A stretch of DNA of 64,000 bases from Gammaproteobacteria bacterium (GTDB lineage Bacteria; Pseudomonadota; Gammaproteobacteria; Eutrophobiales; Eutrophobiaceae): NCBI GenBank assembly GCA_012103475.1, contig WLWS01000004.1:124001-188000 (forward strand), read 5' to 3'. Both the position numbers and the translations under genes were made by a program. This document shows positions 1-12,333 of this stretch, in pieces (positions within the stretch are counted from its first letter, which is position 1; the number at the start of each line of letters is the position of its first letter). A model generated the notes under the pieces. It was not told where the DNA came from. It did not search any database and saw only the letters and a list, made by a program, of their open reading frames with translations.

Positions 1-39
1 GTCCTCTGAAGCTAAGCGTCAAGGAACTTATTATATTTT

Positions 40-3000
40 TTAAGCGCTTGCGCTATCTTGCGACTGATCTCCCTCAGATACATCCTGAGCGACCTCAGTT
101 ACCGCCATCAGCTCGTCAGCTTCCACCGCTGGAGCTGCTGCGGCCAGGGCTTTTTCATCACTTTTTCTTTTACGTTCAGCATGATACGAGAGACCGGTCC
201 CGGCTGGGATAAGTCGTCCGACGATGACATTTTCCTTCAGACCGCGCAATTCGTCACGTTTCCCGCTGACACTGGCCTCGGTCAGAACCCGGGTGGTTTC
301 CTGGAAAGAAGCGGCCGAAATGAACGATTCAGTAGATAAAGAGGCCTTGGTGATGCCGAGTAACACCGGCTCCCATTCTGCAGGCTCCTTACCATCGGCT
401 TCCATCAGTTCATTTTCATCCAAAACGCGTCCTCGGTCGACTTGCTCACCTTTCAGCAATTGTGTGTCGCCAGGCTTGGTTATCTCTGCTTTTCGAAGCA
501 TTTGACGGACAATGACTTCAATATGCTTATCATTAATCTTTACACCCTGCAGTCGATAAACCTCCTGAATCTCAGCAACGATATAATTTGCCAGCGCGTG
601 AACACCCATTAAGCGCAGAATATCGTGTGGTGTAAGTGGTCCGTCAACAACAGCTTCACCTTTTTCCACATGCTCACCTTCGAAGACATTCACATGACGC
701 CACTTTGGAATCAGCTCTTCATGGGTATCCCCATTCGAGTCGGTAATCACAAGCCTTTGTTTTCCCTTGGTTTCTTTACCAAAGCTGACCGTGCCGGAGA
801 TTTCTGCCAATACAGCTGGCTCTTTTGGTTTTCTAGCCTCAAAAAGGTCGGCTACGCGCGGTAAACCACCGGTGATATCGCGGGTTTTCAGAGATTCCTG
901 AGGTAAGCGGGCAATCACGTCACCTACTTTGACTTCACCACCATCTGTGGTGGTAATCACCGTGTTGGCTGGCAAAGGATAGTGCGCCGGGATTTCGGTG
1001 CCCGGAATCTTTAGCTCTTTCCCCTTGGCATCGACCAGTTTGACAACCGGACGCAGATCTTTCGCGCTGCTGGTTCTCAGTTTCGGATCGATAATAGAAA
1101 TATTGGTTAGGCCGGTCATTTCGTCGACATCACGATCAACCGTTACGCCTTCAACAATATCGGAAAATTGCGCTTTACCAGCCACTTCCGAAATAACCGG
1201 ATGCGTATGAGGATCCCAACTGGCGACCTTTTCACCTGGTTTAGCCGTATCACCATCAGCGATCGTGAGCACAGCACCATAAGGCACTTTATAGCGTTCA
1301 CGCTCACGACCAACTTCGTCTGCCAGCGCAACTTCACCGGAACGCGACACAACCACTCGGGTGCCACCCTTTTGCTCCAGTAATTTGACGTTGTGCAATT
1401 TAATGGTTCCGCCATATTTGACATCTATGCTACTGACGGCAGCGGCCCGGGAGGCGGCACCACCGATGTGAAATGTACGCATCGTTAGCTGGGTGCCTGG
1501 TTCACCGATTGACTGCGCGGCAACGACACCCACCGCTTCACCGATGTTAACAACATGTCCACGGCCAAGATCGCGACCATAACAGGCGGCACATACACCG
1601 TAGCGGTTGTCACAGGAAATAGCAGAGCGAACGACGACTTCGTCAATGCCTTTTTCATCCAGCACATCAACCCAATGCTCATCAAGTAGAGTACCTGCCT
1701 TGGCCACAACTTCATCGGTAGTTACTTTCACAGCGTCTTTTGCCAACACGCGACCCAGAACTCTCTCGCGCAGAGGCTCGACCACGTCTCCACCTTCAAT
1801 CAGGGGTGTCAGCAGTAATCCGTTTTCTGTGCCGCAATCTTCGTCAGTTACGACGAGATCCTGTGCAACGTCAACGAGACGGCGAGTCAGATAACCTGAG
1901 TTTGCAGTCTTCAATGCCGTATCAGCCAGACCTTTTCGAGCACCATGAGTCGAAATAAAGTACTGTAAAACATTGAGACCTTCTCTGAAGTTCGCCGTGA
2001 TTGGCGTTTCAATGATGGAGCCATCCGGTTTTGCCATCAAACCACGCATACCGGCCAACTGTCTGATCTGTGCGGCAGATCCTCGTGCGCCGGAATCGGC
2101 CATCATATAAACAGAGTTAAATGTAGCCTGTTTAACTTTGTTTCCTTCGCTATCGATAATATCTTCTGTGCCCAGCTTATCCATCATAGCCTTGGCAACC
2201 TGATCGTTTATATGAGACCAGATATCAACAACTTTGTTGTAGCGCTCACCATCGGTGATCAAACCAGCCTGATACTGGTCACTAAACTGTTTTACCTGTT
2301 CTTCAGCATCACCAATAATCGAGCTTTTCTCTTCAGGAATCACCATATCTTCAATACCGAAAGACACACCGGCCTGAGTAGAGTAATGGAAACCTGTGTA
2401 CATCAAGCGATCAGAGAAAACCACAGTCCGTTTCAACCCAAGTTTGCGATAACAGGTATTGATTAATTGTGATATGGATTTCTTGGTAATGGCCTCATTC
2501 ACGAGTGAAAAAGGTATGCCATCTGGCAGAATGCGAGATAGCAGCGCCCTGCCGACTGTCGTTTTTACGCGAGGATAACTATTGATAGTTTCCCCATCGT
2601 CATTTTGAGTTTGTTCTTTAATCCGTACTTCAATATTTGCATGTATCTGTACATGCTTACCTTCGTACGCGCGATGCACTTCATCAACATCGGCAAATTT
2701 CATTCCCGAACCCAGAGCAGCAGCTGACTCGCGCGTCATGTAATAAAGACCCAAAACAACATCCTGAGTCGGAACGATGATCGGCTCACCGCTCGCAGGC
2801 GACAAAATATTATTGGTCGACATCATTAATGTACGCGCTTCGAGCTGCGCTTCTATTGACAATGGGACATGCACGGCCATCTGATCACCGTCAAAGTCAG
2901 CATTGAATGCTGTACAGACAAGCGGATGAAGTTGAATGGCTTTGCCTTCAATTAGTGTCGGTTCAAATGCCTGAATACCAAGCCTGTGCAATGTTGGCGC

Positions 3001-4275
3001 CCGGTTAAGCATAACCGGATGTTCCCGAATTACTTCTTCAAGTACATCCCAGACTTCAGTTCCTTCTCTTTCAACCAGTTTTTTCGCAGCCTTAATTGTT
3101 GTTGCCAGGCCACGTCGTTCGAGCTTGCTAAAAATAAAAGGCTTGAATAGCTCCAGTGCCATTTTCTTCGGCAATCCACACTGGTGAAGTTTCAAAGTGG
3201 GTCCAACCACGATGACAGAACGACCAGAATAATCTACGCGCTTTCCGAGAAGGTTTTGTCGAAAACGACCCTGCTTGCCTTTGATCATGTCGGCCAGAGA
3301 TTTCAAGGGTAATTTATTCGTTCCCGTTATCGCCCGACCACGTCGGCCATTATCGAGAAGTGCGTCTACTGCTTCCTGCAACATACGTTTTTCGTTACGG
3401 ACAATAATATCCGGCGCGTTGAGATCCAGCAGCCTTTTCAGGCGATTGTTTCTGTTAATAACGCGACGATAAAGATCGTTCAAATCCGAAGTAGCAAAGC
3501 GTCCGCCATCCAGTGGGACCAGGGGTCTCAATTCCGGTGGCAAAACAGGTAATACCTGAAGAATAATCCACTGTGGATCGTTACCAGATTTTTGAAATGC
3601 CTCGAGTAGTTTTAAACGCTTGGTCAGCTTTTTTAACTTTGTTTCTGATTTGGTTTCGGGAATCAAAGCACGCAACTCATCCACTTCAGAATTTAAATCG
3701 ATACTTTTCAGAAGTTCGAATACGGCTTCAGCGCCCATTTTTGCTTCAAATTCATCGCCGTATTGCTCTATCGCCTCGAGATAATTCTCCTCGGTGAGCA
3801 GCTGACCACGTTCAAGTTCGGTCATTCCGGGTTCGATGATTACGTAAGCTTCAAAATACAGGACTCGCTCAATCTCACGCAGAGTCATGTCCAGCAATAA
3901 GCCCATGCGAGAAGGAAGTGACTTCAAATACCAGATGTGTGCAACCGGACTGGCAAGTTCAATATGCCCCATACGCTCACGTCGTACTTTGGACAAAGTC
4001 ACCTCGACACCGCATTTCTCGCAAACTACACCACGATGTTTCAGTCTTTTGTACTTGCCGCAAAGGCATTCGTAATCCTTTATAGGCCCAAATATCTTTG
4101 CGCAAAACAGACCATCCCGCTCCGGTTTGAAAGTGCGATAATTGATAGTTTCAGGTTTTTTGACTTCACCATATGACCAGGAACGGATTTTCGCCGGTGA
4201 GGCTAAACCGATTGTTATGGAGTCAAATTCTTCAACCTGACCTTGCTGTTTTAAAAGCTTAAGTAAGTCTTTCAA
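40..4275 (-). CDS. rpoC: DNA-directed RNA polymerase subunit beta'
   Basis: This is the largest catalytic subunit of RNA polymerase, 1411 residues, close to the usual gammaproteobacterial length. Visible hallmarks are the N-terminal zinc finger ([13 protein letters not shown] then CEKCG, about residues 70-90), the catalytic metal-binding motif [12 protein letters not shown] that coordinates the active-site magnesium, the trigger-loop region ([16 protein letters not shown]) and the second zinc site around CGTENG...CAACYG. The reading frame is uninterrupted. It lies 61 bp downstream of rpoB in the same transcript. The C-terminus ends in an acidic, Gln/Ser-rich tail. Only 39 bases of the window follow the stop, so the operon terminator is not visible. 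Confidence 0.99.
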   Translation of the reverse strand: MKDLLKLLKQQGQVEEFDSITIGLASPAKIRSWSYGEVKKPETINYRTFKPERDGLFCAKIFGPIKDYECLCGKYKRLKHRGVVCEKCGVEVTLSKVRRERMGHIELASPVAHIWYLKSLPSRMGLLLDMTLREIERVLYFEAYVIIEPGMTELERGQLLTEENYLEAIEQYGDEFEAKMGAEAVFELLKSIDLNSEVDELRALIPETKSETKLKKLTKRLKLLEAFQKSGNDPQWIILQVLPVLPPELRPLVPLDGGRFATSDLNDLYRRVINRNNRLKRLLDLNAPDIIVRNEKRMLQEAVDALLDNGRRGRAITGTNKLPLKSLADMIKGKQGRFRQNLLGKRVDYSGRSVIVVGPTLKLHQCGLPKKMALELFKPFIFSKLERRGLATTIKAAKKLVEREGTEVWDVLEEVIREHPVMLNRAPTLHRLGIQAFEPTLIEGKAIQLHPLVCTAFNADFDGDQMAVHVPLSIEAQLEARTLMMSTNNILSPASGEPIIVPTQDVVLGLYYMTRESAAALGSGMKFADVDEVHRAYEGKHVQIHANIEVRIKEQTQNDDGETINSYPRVKTTVGRALLSRILPDGIPFSLVNEAITKKSISQLINTCYRKLGLKRTVVFSDRLMYTGFHYSTQAGVSFGIEDMVIPEEKSSIIGDAEEQVKQFSDQYQAGLITDGERYNKVVDIWSHINDQVAKAMMDKLGTEDIIDSEGNKVKQATFNSVYMMADSGARGSAAQIRQLAGMRGLMAKPDGSIIETPITANFREGLNVLQYFISTHGARKGLADTALKTANSGYLTRRLVDVAQDLVVTDEDCGTENGLLLTPLIEGGDVVEPLRERVLGRVLAKDAVKVTTDEVVAKAGTLLDEHWVDVLDEKGIDEVVVRSAISCDNRYGVCAACYGRDLGRGHVVNIGEAVGVVAAQSIGEPGTQLTMRTFHIGGAASRAAAVSSIDVKYGGTIKLHNVKLLEQKGGTRVVVSRSGEVALADEVGRERERYKVPYGAVLTIADGDTAKPGEKVASWDPHTHPVISEVAGKAQFSDIVEGVTVDRDVDEMTGLTNISIIDPKLRTSSAKDLRPVVKLVDAKGKELKIPGTEIPAHYPLPANTVITTTDGGEVKVGDVIARLPQESLKTRDITGGLPRVADLFEARKPKEPAVLAEISGTVSFGKETKGKQRLVITDSNGDTHEELIPKWRHVNVFEGEHVEKGEAVVDGPLTPHDILRLMGVHALANYIVAEIQEVYRLQGVKINDKHIEVIVRQMLRKAEITKPGDTQLLKGEQVDRGRVLDENELMEADGKEPAEWEPVLLGITKASLSTESFISAASFQETTRVLTEASVSGKRDELRGLKENVIVGRLIPAGTGLSYHAERKRKSDEKALAAAAPAVEADELMAVTEVAQDVSEGDQSQDSASA

Positions 4276-4336
4276 TGTGCACTACCTCCGCAACACGATG
4301 GAACGCAAAAAAATAAAATTTTGTTTATGGTCATTG

Positions 4337-7300
4337 TCATTTCTGATCCAGGCCTATATCGATACCAAGAGATCGTATTTCCTTTATCAAGACATTAAAC
4401 GACTCAGGCATACCAGCCTCCATGCGATGGTCACCATCGACAATGTTCTTGTACATTTTGGTTCGACCACTAACATCATCCGATTTGACAGTGAGCATTT
4501 CCTGCAATGTATAAGCCGCGCCGTAAGCTTCCAGAGCCCAGACTTCCATTTCACCAAAACGCTGACCACCAAACTGGGCTTTACCACCCAGTGGCTGTTG
4601 AGTTACAAGACTGTAAGGTCCGGTTGAACGGGCATGCATTTTGTCATCAACAAGATGGTTGAGTTTTAACATATACATGTAACCGACAGTCACACGTCGA
4701 TCAAAAGCATCACCTGTACGACCATCAAACAGCTGAGTCTGACCGTCAGTCGGCAAATCAGCCAAAGCCAGCATGTTTTTAATTTCCTTTTCGCTGGCAC
4801 CGTCAAACACCGGCGTAGACATTGGCACGCCGCCTTTGAGGTTGTTGGCAAGTTGCATGACTTCGTCTTCATTCAGACTATCGAGATCTTCGCTCTTGCC
4901 ACTGTTGTTGTAGACTTTATCCATAAAGCTACGCAGCTCCTGAGCACTTTGCTTGGCCTCAAGCATTTTGCCGATTTTGTTACCAACACCTTTGGCCGCC
5001 CAGCCAAGATGAGTCTCCAGTACCTGACCTACGTTCATTCGTGAAGGCACGCCAAGTGGATTAAGAACAACGTCTACCGGTGTGCCATCTTCCATATAGG
5101 GCATATCCTCGACAGGAACAATGGTTGAAATGACCCCTTTGTTTCCGTGACGACCGGCCATTTTATCGCCCGATTGAATACAACGTTTCACGGCGAGATA
5201 GACTTTGACCATTTTCAGAACACCCGGAGCCAGATCATCACCTGATGTCAGTTTCGCTCGCTTTTCTTCGAACATCTGATCAAATTCTTCACGCAACTGT
5301 TGCACCTGGGTATTAGCCTGTTCCAGCACGCGATTGGCATCGTCATTTTGCAAGCCAATCTCAAACCATTTTTCCCGGGTAATATCGGCAAGATGGTTTT
5401 TCGTAAGCTTCGTGCCAGCTGTAATGCCTCCAGGTCCGCCGCTGGCAAGCTTGCCAATAAGGTGCCTCTCGATTCTCTGATACACACCATCTTCCATAAT
5501 ACGCAGCTGATCGTTCAAATCCTTTCTAACCTGATTCAGTTCAGACTCTTCAATTTCAAGCGCACGGGCATCTTTTTCTACACCATCGCGAGTGAATACC
5601 TGCACATCAATAACTGTGCCGTTCATACCAGACGGTACACGGAGCGAGGTATCCTTAACATCAGAAGCTTTCTCTCCGAATATTGCCCTTAATAGTTTTT
5701 CTTCCGGTGTCAGCTGTGTTTCGCCCTTTGGCGTTACTTTACCAACCAGAATATCACCGGTGTTTACTTCAGCACCGATAAACACAATTCCCGATTCATC
5801 CAGTTTATTCAATGCGCTTTCACTAACATTAGGAATGTCAGCAGAAATTTCCTCTGGCCCAAGTTTCGTGTCTCGAGCAACACAGGTAAGCTCTTCGATG
5901 TGAATAGTGGTGAAACGCTCTTCCTTCACTAATCTTTCAGAGATTAGGATTGAATCCTCGAAGTTATAGCCGTTCCAGGGCATGAATGCGACCAGCATAT
6001 TTTGCCCCAGCGCCAACTCACCCATGTCGGTGGATGGACCATCAGCAAGAACATCTCCTGTGGCAACAACATCACCTGGTTTTACCAGAGGTCTCTGGTT
6101 AATACAGGTATTCTGGTTTGAACGTGTGTACTTGATAAGGTTGTATATATCTACACCAGCCTCACCACCGGATACTTCGTCATCGTTAACTCGAATGACG
6201 ATTCGACTGGCGTCCACGGAGTCAACGATACCACCTCGTTCAGAGACCACAGTCACACCCGAATCAATAGCAACCAGACGCTCAACCCCGGTACCAACCA
6301 GAGGTTTATCGGCGCGCAGTGTAGGTACGGCCTGGCGCTGCATGTTTGAACCCATCAACGCGCGGTTTGCATCATCATGCTCAAGAAAAGGAATAAGTGA
6401 CGCGGCTACCGAAACGATTTGTTTAGGCGAGACATCCATGTATTCAACCCGATCCGGACTGGACATGCTGAATTCATTTAAATGTCTGCATGAAATCAGT
6501 TCATCTACCAGCTTACCGTTCTTATCAAGACTGGTATTCGCCTGTGCGATGACATAATCGCCTTCCTCAATCGCAGACAAATACTCAATTTCATCTGTTA
6601 CCTTACCCTTAAGCACTTTACGATAAGGCGTTTCCAGAAAACCGTAATCATTAGTTCGTGCATACATCGCCAGAGAGTTAATCAGGCCAATATTAGGTCC
6701 TTCCGGTGTTTCAATCGGACAGACTCTTCCATAATGCGTCGGATGGACGTCACGTACTTCGAAACCGGCACGTTCTCTGGTCAAACCACCTGGTCCGAGT
6801 GCGGAAATTCTGCGCTTGTGGGTTATTTCGGAAAGCGGATTGTTCTGATCCATGAATTGAGACAGCTGGCTGGAACCGAAAAATTCTTTTATGACAGCAG
6901 AGACAGGCTTTGCATTTATTATCTCCTGTGGCATCAGACCTTCAGATTCAGCAAGACTGAGCCGTTCTTTGACCGCTCTTTCAACACGAACAAGTCCAAT
7001 CCTGAATTGATTCTCGGCCATTTCTCCGACACTTCGGACACGTCGATTACCAAGATGATCAATGTCATCAATAGTACCGCGTCCATTTCGAATACTCACC
7101 AGAGTACTCAGAACGTCAGTAATATCTGATTCCGACTCCCCTCGTTTCTGGAATAATTCTTTCGATAATTCATCGTTGCGTTCGCTGAAGTATTTACCAT
7201 CGAACAGAATCCCGGGACCGGTAACTTCCTTTCTACCTACACGCCGGTTGAATTTCATTCTTCCAACTGAGGATAAGTCGTAACGATCCGGGCTAAAAAA

Positions 7301-8515
7301 CAGATTCTTAAACAGGTTTTCAGCTGCATCCTTAGTAGGTGGTTCACCTGGACGCATCATCCTGTATATTTCAATCATGGCCTCCAGTTGCGTTGTTGTA
7401 GAATCGGCACGCAGGGTGTCAGAAATATAAGGTCCTCTATCGAGATCGTTCACATAGAGTGTTTCAATTTCGTGATCACCCGAATCAAGCAGTTTTTCCA
7501 ACAGCTCTTCGGTTATTTCAGAATTGGCCTCGGCCAATGGAATAAGTTCACCTGTATCCTTATCAACTTCGCCATTCTCAGAGTCAACAATAGTCTTCGA
7601 TATTATTTTCCCGACCAGATACTCCGCAGGCACTTCCAGCTGAGTGATTTTCGCCTTTTCAATTTCACGGATATGTCGAGCCGTTATCCGTCTTTCTTTC
7701 TCGACGATAACTTTGCTGCCCTTTTTAGCCCTGATATCGAAGGCTGCAGTTTCTCCTCTGAGACGTTCTGGTATCAAATCAAGCTTGACGCCCTTTTTAG
7801 AGATATGAAACTTGTTGGTATCGAAAAACAAATCGAGAATTTCTTCCGTGCTATAACCAAGAGCCCTGAGCAATATGGTAGCCGGAATCTTTCTACGCCT
7901 GTCAATCCGGCAATACACCATATCTTTTGGATCAAATTCGAAATCAAGCCATGAACCACGATAAGGAATAACGCGTGCGGAATACAATAATTTACCGGAA
8001 GAATGGGTTTTGCCCCTGTCGTGTTCGAAAAACACACCAGGCGAGCGATGCAACTGAGAGACGATTACACGTTCCGTTCCATTGATCACAAAGGTGCCGG
8101 TTCGAGTCATCAATGGAATTTCTCCCATATAGACGTCTTGTTCCTTAATATCTTTTACAATCTTCTTGTTCAGGCCGGCTTCTTTATCGTAAATTACCAG
8201 TCGAACCTTGACTCGTAGTGAGGCGGCATAAGTCATGCCCCTTAACTGACATTCCTTTACATCAAAAACCGGCGTTCCAAGGTTGTAGGAAACATATTCC
8301 AGCATTGCGTTGCCTGAATAGCTTTCAATAGGGAATACAGACTTAAAAGCGGCATGTAAACCTACATCCTGCAAGTCGTCATTTTCAAGACCAGGTTGTA
8401 AAAATTGTCGAAAAGAATTTATCTGAGTCGCTAACAGATAGGGGGTTTCCAGAACGCTACTTAGCTTTCCAAAATCTTTACGAATACGTTTTTTCTCAGT
8501 GTAAGAATAGGCCAT
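4337..8515 (-). CDS. rpoB: DNA-directed RNA polymerase subunit beta
   Basis: This is the second-largest RNA polymerase subunit, 1392 residues, slightly longer than the E. coli protein. It starts [17 protein letters not shown], typical of proteobacterial RpoB. The rifampicin pocket is intact ([22 protein letters not shown]), with wild-type-looking Ser, Asp, His and Ser positions, so no rifampicin-resistance substitution is obvious. Motifs near the active centre ([13 protein letters not shown]) and the C-terminal clamp region ([20 protein letters not shown]) are present. It follows rplL after a 196-base spacer containing an attenuator-like hairpin and precedes rpoC. Confidence 0.99.
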   Translation of the reverse strand: MAYSYTEKKRIRKDFGKLSSVLETPYLLATQINSFRQFLQPGLENDDLQDVGLHAAFKSVFPIESYSGNAMLEYVSYNLGTPVFDVKECQLRGMTYAASLRVKVRLVIYDKEAGLNKKIVKDIKEQDVYMGEIPLMTRTGTFVINGTERVIVSQLHRSPGVFFEHDRGKTHSSGKLLYSARVIPYRGSWLDFEFDPKDMVYCRIDRRRKIPATILLRALGYSTEEILDLFFDTNKFHISKKGVKLDLIPERLRGETAAFDIRAKKGSKVIVEKERRITARHIREIEKAKITQLEVPAEYLVGKIISKTIVDSENGEVDKDTGELIPLAEANSEITEELLEKLLDSGDHEIETLYVNDLDRGPYISDTLRADSTTTQLEAMIEIYRMMRPGEPPTKDAAENLFKNLFFSPDRYDLSSVGRMKFNRRVGRKEVTGPGILFDGKYFSERNDELSKELFQKRGESESDITDVLSTLVSIRNGRGTIDDIDHLGNRRVRSVGEMAENQFRIGLVRVERAVKERLSLAESEGLMPQEIINAKPVSAVIKEFFGSSQLSQFMDQNNPLSEITHKRRISALGPGGLTRERAGFEVRDVHPTHYGRVCPIETPEGPNIGLINSLAMYARTNDYGFLETPYRKVLKGKVTDEIEYLSAIEEGDYVIAQANTSLDKNGKLVDELISCRHLNEFSMSSPDRVEYMDVSPKQIVSVAASLIPFLEHDDANRALMGSNMQRQAVPTLRADKPLVGTGVERLVAIDSGVTVVSERGGIVDSVDASRIVIRVNDDEVSGGEAGVDIYNLIKYTRSNQNTCINQRPLVKPGDVVATGDVLADGPSTDMGELALGQNMLVAFMPWNGYNFEDSILISERLVKEERFTTIHIEELTCVARDTKLGPEEISADIPNVSESALNKLDESGIVFIGAEVNTGDILVGKVTPKGETQLTPEEKLLRAIFGEKASDVKDTSLRVPSGMNGTVIDVQVFTRDGVEKDARALEIEESELNQVRKDLNDQLRIMEDGVYQRIERHLIGKLASGGPGGITAGTKLTKNHLADITREKWFEIGLQNDDANRVLEQANTQVQQLREEFDQMFEEKRAKLTSGDDLAPGVLKMVKVYLAVKRCIQSGDKMAGRHGNKGVISTIVPVEDMPYMEDGTPVDVVLNPLGVPSRMNVGQVLETHLGWAAKGVGNKIGKMLEAKQSAQELRSFMDKVYNNSGKSEDLDSLNEDEVMQLANNLKGGVPMSTPVFDGASEKEIKNMLALADLPTDGQTQLFDGRTGDAFDRRVTVGYMYMLKLNHLVDDKMHARSTGPYSLVTQQPLGGKAQFGGQRFGEMEVWALEAYGAAYTLQEMLTVKSDDVSGRTKMYKNIVDGDHRMEAGMPESFNVLIKEIRSLGIDIGLDQK

Positions 8516-8653
8516 TACACATCCTCAGTTGTCAATACACACACGAATATTTAAGTTATCTCTGCTAATGTCTTGCTTTCGATAACGATCTTGTCAATCA
8601 CAAGGTTCAAGCTGTCCGGCTCAAAGCCCTGTAAATGACCATAGCACTTAAAA

Positions 8654-8683
8654 CTAAAGAACCGGCGACTTGTCGTCGCCGGT
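8654..8683 (-). terminator. rplL-rpoB attenuator hairpin
   Basis: Between rplL and rpoB there is a perfect 9-bp stem (8661-8669 with 8675-8683, ACCGGCGAC/GTCGCCGGT) around a 5-base loop. On the transcribed minus strand it is followed by a short U-containing run. In E. coli the equivalent spacer carries a partial terminator and an RNase III site that lower rpoBC transcription relative to the ribosomal proteins. The same role is inferred here from position and structure. Confidence 0.7.
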
Positions 8684-8711
8684 CTTGTACTACTTTAAGC
8701 AATGCCCTGCC

Positions 8712-9092
8712 TTACTTTAGTTCAGCAGTAGCGCCGGCTTCTTCAAGCTGCTTTTTAACATCTTCAGCTTCGTCTTTGCTTGCGGCTTCCTTAATTGTAG
8801 AAGGTACGCCTTCAACCATATCCTTGGCTTCCTTAAGACCCATACCGGTAATAGCACGCACAACTTTAATAACAGCGACTTTGTTCTCACCAAAACTGCT
8901 CATGACAACGTCGAACTCTGTCTGTTCTTCAGCTGCGCCGCCCGCATCACCGGCTGCCGGTGCCGCTGCAACAGCGACAGGTGCAGCAGCAGACACACCC
9001 CATGCTTCTTCCAGTTCAGAAATCAGCTCAACCAGTTCCAGAACCGGTAAACTACTTAATGCTTCTTTTAACTCTTCTCTTGATACAGCCAT
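8712..9092 (-). CDS. rplL: 50S ribosomal protein L7/L12
   Basis: This is the ribosomal stalk protein that recruits translation factors, 126 residues. The N-terminal dimerisation helix region ([20 protein letters not shown]), the Ala/Gly/Val-rich hinge (about residues 35-55, with [13 protein letters not shown]) and the C-terminal factor-binding domain ([20 protein letters not shown]...[10 protein letters not shown]) are all clear. It is transcribed just after rplJ, with which it forms the L10-L12 complex. The start is preceded by an AGGAG ribosome-binding site. Confidence 0.99.
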   Translation of the reverse strand: MAVSREELKEALSSLPVLELVELISELEEAWGVSAAAPVAVAAAPAAGDAGGAAEEQTEFDVVMSSFGENKVAVIKVVRAITGMGLKEAKDMVEGVPSTIKEAASKDEAEDVKKQLEEAGATAELK

Positions 9093-9141
9093 CTGTATTA
9101 CTCCTAATATTTTTAATTAACTAAATAATCTCGTTGCCAGG

Positions 9142-9669
9142 TCAAGCCGCTTGCTGTTCGTCACGACGAGCAGCCAATAAGCGTGCAAACTTGCCCTGTG
9201 GTTCTGCAAGAACCCGAACGAATTTGCTTGCTGGTGCCTGTAACAAGCCAAGCAGCATTGCCCGCGCCTGATCCTGTGTTGGCATGTTCGCTAATCGATC
9301 CAGATCGCCAGCTTCAAGAAGCTTGCCATCCAGAGAGACCAACTTGGCAACAAGTTTGTCGTTGTCTTTTGCGAAATCGCGAATAACCCGCGCAGCTGAC
9401 CCTGGCTCCTCATTAGAAAATGCCAGAATCAACGGCCCTACCATCTCATCACGCATGCAATCGAATTTCGTATCCTCTAGCGCAATGCGCGCCAGTGTAT
9501 TTCGAACTACCCTGAGGTAGATACCGGCCTCGCGTGCCTTTTGACGTAAATCTGTCATTTCAGCTATGCTCAATCCGATATATTCTGCTGCAATTGCAGA
9601 TGGAGCCGCGGTCGTAACTTCAGCAATCTCACCAACGATTACCTTTTTTTGCTCCAGATTAAGACTCAC
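9142..9669 (-). CDS. rplJ: 50S ribosomal protein L10
   Basis: L10 forms the base of the ribosomal stalk and also represses its own operon by binding the leader mRNA. The frame is open to a TTG at 9684, but the likely start is the GTG at 9669. It gives MSLNLEQKK, the usual L10 N-terminus, and has GGAGG eight bases upstream; the upstream TTG overlaps that site. The product is 175 residues. The conserved body (AVVAEY-like AAEYIGLSIAEMTDLR, VVRNTLARIAL) and the C-terminal L12-binding helix are present. Confidence 0.97.
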   Translation of the reverse strand: MSLNLEQKKVIVGEIAEVTTAAPSAIAAEYIGLSIAEMTDLRQKAREAGIYLRVVRNTLARIALEDTKFDCMRDEMVGPLILAFSNEEPGSAARVIRDFAKDNDKLVAKLVSLDGKLLEAGDLDRLANMPTQDQARAMLLGLLQAPASKFVRVLAEPQGKFARLLAARRDEQQAA

Positions 9670-9916
9670 TATTACTTCCTCCAATTACCTGATACATATT
9701 CAATAGTCACAAACATCGACTATTAATCCTTAAACATGTGTCAGTTCTATTTACAGTGACCGTCTTCAGATTACTGATCGGGTAACACCGCCTGCGCAGG
9801 TAAACAGCAGTTACATTAAGTCCTTACGACTTCTATTGAAGTCCAGACACCTGCGGTCTTTGACGGTCGACGCCATCCGAGGCATCGACCCAAAGTCAAT
9901 TAAAACTACAACTTTA
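9670..9916 (-). promoter_or_regulatory. rplJ leader (probable L10/L12 autoregulatory region)
   Basis: A 247-base untranslated region separates rplA from rplJ. In proteobacteria this leader folds into the structure bound by the L10-L12 complex for translational feedback. Here the minus-strand RNA holds several self-complementary patches, including a hairpin-forming segment around ACTTCaataGAAGT and a GACCGCAGGTGTC segment resembling the conserved L10 target. Assignment rests on position and these patches, not on a covariance search. No other gene is seen in this stretch. Confidence 0.6.
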
Positions 9917-10612
9917 CTAAATGGTTAAACTTGCCTGATCAAGCACGACTCCGGGTCCCATCGTTGTGGAAACCGTAATTTTCTTCAGAAAAATACCTTT
10001 TGCAGTGCTTGGTTTGGCTTTATTAAGATCGTTGAGTAGTACCTCAAGGTTTTCTTTCAAGGCATCTGGATCGAAAGAAACTTTTCCGATAGCTCCGTGG
10101 ATAATACCGTTCTTATCTGTACGATAACGAACCTGTCCTGCCTTGGCGTTTTCTACCGCCACCTTAACTTCTTTGGCGACCGTGCCAGTTTTGGGGTTTG
10201 GCATTAAGCCTCTGGGTCCCAGAACCTTACCCAGCTTACTCACAGTTGGCATCGCATCCGGGGTGGCAATAACGACACCAAAATCAGCTAGACCACCCTG
10301 TATCTGCTCGACGAGATCCTGCATACCGACATATTCGGCGCCAGCCGCCTTTGCAGCTTCGGCCTGCTCTCCATCAGCAAATACGGCAATTTTCACAGAA
10401 TTACCAGTTCCTCTCGGCAGAACAGTTGAACCACGAACCGCTTGATCCGACTTACGTGGATCTACACCGAGGTTCACAGCGACCTCGACTGATTCATCAA
10501 ATTTTACCGACGAACAATCTTTCAAGAGCTGAAATGCGTCAATAACAGGATAAAATTTATCACGATCGATTTTTTCAGCGATCGCTTTACTACGTTTACT
10601 TAGACCTGCCAT
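9917..10612 (-). CDS. rplA: 50S ribosomal protein L1
   Basis: L1 is the protein of the mobile L1 stalk near the ribosomal E site, and in proteobacteria also the translational repressor of rplK-rplA. The 231-residue length is standard. Conserved segments include [21 protein letters not shown] near residue 40, the [14 protein letters not shown] signature around residues 130-145, and TMGPGV near the C-terminus. It sits two bases after rplK, implying translational coupling. Confidence 0.99.
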   Translation of the reverse strand: MAGLSKRSKAIAEKIDRDKFYPVIDAFQLLKDCSSVKFDESVEVAVNLGVDPRKSDQAVRGSTVLPRGTGNSVKIAVFADGEQAEAAKAAGAEYVGMQDLVEQIQGGLADFGVVIATPDAMPTVSKLGKVLGPRGLMPNPKTGTVAKEVKVAVENAKAGQVRYRTDKNGIIHGAIGKVSFDPDALKENLEVLLNDLNKAKPSTAKGIFLKKITVSTTMGPGVVLDQASLTI

Positions 10613-10614
10613 AT

Positions 10615-11046
10615 CTATACTCCTTCCGTTTCCAGCCCCATGCTTCGAGCAGTTCCGGCTATTGTTCTAACAGCGGCATCCAGATCGGCAGCCGTCAAAT
10701 CAGGTTCTTTCGTTTTAGCAATTTCTTCGAGTTGCTCTCGACTGACCTTGCCAACCTTGTTGGTATTAGGTGTACCACTGCCGCTGCTTATCCCGGCAGC
10801 TTTTTTCAACAAGTGTGAAGCTGGCGTCGTTTTAGTGACAAAAGTGAAACTCTTATCCACATAGACGGTTATTACTACTGGAACTGGGAGTCCCTGTTCC
10901 ATATTCTGAGTTTGCGCGTTAAACGCCTTACAGAAATCCATAATGTTCAGGCCATGTTGACCCAGCGCTGGGCCTACTGGAGGGCTCGGGTTTGCCTGCC
11001 CGGCAGGTACCTGTAACTTGATATAGGTATCTATTTTCTTTGCCAC
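10615..11046 (-). CDS. rplK: 50S ribosomal protein L11
   Basis: L11 binds 23S rRNA in the GTPase-associated centre and takes part in the stringent response by supporting RelA activation. The product is 143 residues with both expected domains: the N-terminal [26 protein letters not shown] segment with the proline-rich hinge, and a C-terminal rRNA-binding domain containing [18 protein letters not shown] and [10 protein letters not shown]. It is the first gene after a 132-base spacer following nusG that contains a TTGACA hexamer and may hold the operon promoter. Confidence 0.99.
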   Translation of the reverse strand: MAKKIDTYIKLQVPAGQANPSPPVGPALGQHGLNIMDFCKAFNAQTQNMEQGLPVPVVITVYVDKSFTFVTKTTPASHLLKKAAGISSGSGTPNTNKVGKVSREQLEEIAKTKEPDLTAADLDAAVRTIAGTARSMGLETEGV

Positions 11047-11178
11047 TTCACTTTACTCCTATTGGGTGCAAGCGCTTCTTATCGAAGCTCCCCGTGCCGT
11101 TAAAATTCAGTTGTCAACGCTCAGTTTTACTACATCTCAAAGCCGAATCGAAACTTCAATCCGGCAGAAAATTCATAT

Positions 11179-11712
11179 CTACTCTTTTTCGACCTGCCCA
11201 AATTCAAGTTCAACAGGTGTAGACCGCCCGAATATCAATACTGATACACGTAAGCGGCTTTTTTCATAATTCACTTCTTCAACAACGCCGTTAAAATCTG
11301 TAAACGGTCCATCATTGACTCTGACCACTTCACCTGGTTCAAACAGGATTTTTGGTCTCGGTTTATCAACACCATCTTCTACCCGCTGCAAGATAGCGTT
11401 CGCCTCTTTCTCGGAAATAGGCGCTGGCCGATCACTGGTTCCGCCGATAAACCCGAGAACTCTGGGCGATTCTTTAACCAGATGCCAGGTAGCATCATTC
11501 ATTTCCATCTGCACAAGAACATAGCCCGGGAAAAACTTTCTGTCGCTTTTGCGTTTTTTACCATCTCGCATTTCAACAACTTCTTCAGTAGGAACCAATA
11601 TCTCGCCGAATTGATCTTCCAGATCCAGACGTTTAACACGTTCTTGTATAGTCCGCATCACCTGCAGTTCATACCCTGAATAAGCGTGTACTACATACCA
11701 GTTCAGACTCAT
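11179..11712 (-). CDS. nusG: Transcription termination/antitermination protein NusG
   Basis: NusG binds RNA polymerase, suppresses pausing and links transcription to Rho or the ribosome. The open frame extends to 11766, but the ATG at 11712 gives [15 protein letters not shown], the classic N-terminus, so the product is 177 residues. The NGN domain (residues 1 to about 115, including [12 protein letters not shown]) and the C-terminal KOW domain ([31 protein letters not shown] is the visible region) are both intact. It starts five bases after secE, the universal partner arrangement. Confidence 0.98.
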   Translation of the reverse strand: MSLNWYVVHAYSGYELQVMRTIQERVKRLDLEDQFGEILVPTEEVVEMRDGKKRKSDRKFFPGYVLVQMEMNDATWHLVKESPRVLGFIGGTSDRPAPISEKEANAILQRVEDGVDKPRPKILFEPGEVVRVNDGPFTDFNGVVEEVNYEKSRLRVSVLIFGRSTPVELEFGQVEKE

Positions 11713-11717
11713 CTGTT

Positions 11718-12095
11718 TCAGGCTCCCTGTCCAATTATCGCTTCGATCGCGGACCCGAGACCCCAATCAAGAATTCCCAGAATTATGGCGAAAATGATAA
11801 CTGCAATGATGACGATAGCAGTAGTTTGCAATGTTTCCTGCCGCGTAGGCCATACAACTTTGCGCACTTCAACTTGTGCGTCCTGAATAAAAGCCCATAA
11901 GTTTCGGCCTTTTTCAGTCTGCAGAGTAATGGCCAGTGCAACACCGGTCGCAGCAAGCAGCCCGAGCACCCGGTATAACTGCGAAATATCGGTATAAATA
12001 TAAAATCCCGCCACCGCAGCAACCAGGATTAATACTGCAATTATCAATTTTAAAATGTCCAGTTTCACAGTTATCGTTTCAACTTTTGTGTTCAT
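11718..12095 (-). CDS. secE: Protein translocase subunit SecE
   Basis: SecE clamps SecY in the inner-membrane translocon. This 125-residue form has three predicted transmembrane segments, as in enteric bacteria: about residues 14-34, 42-60 and 95-118. The essential conserved cytoplasmic helix and following motif ([17 protein letters not shown]) precede the last segment. It is preceded by tRNA-Trp and followed by nusG, as in E. coli. Confidence 0.97.
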   Translation of the reverse strand: MNTKVETITVKLDILKLIIAVLILVAAVAGFYIYTDISQLYRVLGLLAATGVALAITLQTEKGRNLWAFIQDAQVEVRKVVWPTRQETLQTTAIVIIAVIIFAIILGILDWGLGSAIEAIIGQGA

Positions 12096-12154
12096 TTAAG
12101 CCTTAAAAACTAATAAATCATTAACCTGCTGGGCCGTACTCAATATTTGAGTAC

Positions 12155-12230
12155 TGGCAGGCCAGGAGGGAATCGAACCCCCAACCTGCGGTTTTGGAGA
12201 CCGCCGCTCTGCCAATTGAGCTACTGGCCT
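12155..12230 (-). tRNA. tRNA-Trp (anticodon CCA)
   Basis: This 76-base cloverleaf starts AGGCCAGTAGCTCAATTGG and ends with an encoded CCA. The anticodon loop reads CTCCAAA, giving anticodon CCA (complement of plus-strand 12195-12197). The T loop GGTTCGATT is canonical and the acceptor stem AGGCCAG/CTGGCCT pairs fully. It lies between tuf and secE as in E. coli, where the equivalent gene is trpT. Confidence 0.98.
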
Positions 12231-12264
12231 AATCGTTTATATTTGCCCATTTTTTAAAAAACAA

Positions 12265-12324
12265 CAGGGGTCAGATCTTGACATTAGCGCAGCCAAAGCC
12301 GCGCCTGACAAAATTTGACCCCTG
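12265..12324. repeat. REP-like inverted-repeat element between tuf and tRNA-Trp
   Basis: Nine-base arms CAGGGGTCA (12265-12273) and TGACCCCTG (12316-12324) flank about 42 bases with further internal complementarity (GGCTTTGGCT-like and GCGC/GCGC segments). It starts 10 bases beyond the tuf stop codon on the transcribed strand. The arm followed by GATCTTGACA resembles palindromic REP/MITE units seen in many gammaproteobacteria, but no second copy was found in this window. It may act as an mRNA-stabilising or processing hairpin between EF-Tu and tRNA-Trp. Confidence 0.55.
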
Positions 12325-12333
12325 AGATATTAC

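Noticed and set aside
5982-6557. 191-codon open frame antisense to rpoB
   Set aside because: It lies wholly inside rpoB on the other strand with Ser/Thr/Arg-rich shadow composition and no homology I recognise.
7388-7954. 188-codon open frame antisense to rpoB
   Set aside because: Shadow frame of the N-terminal part of rpoB; no start context or domain.
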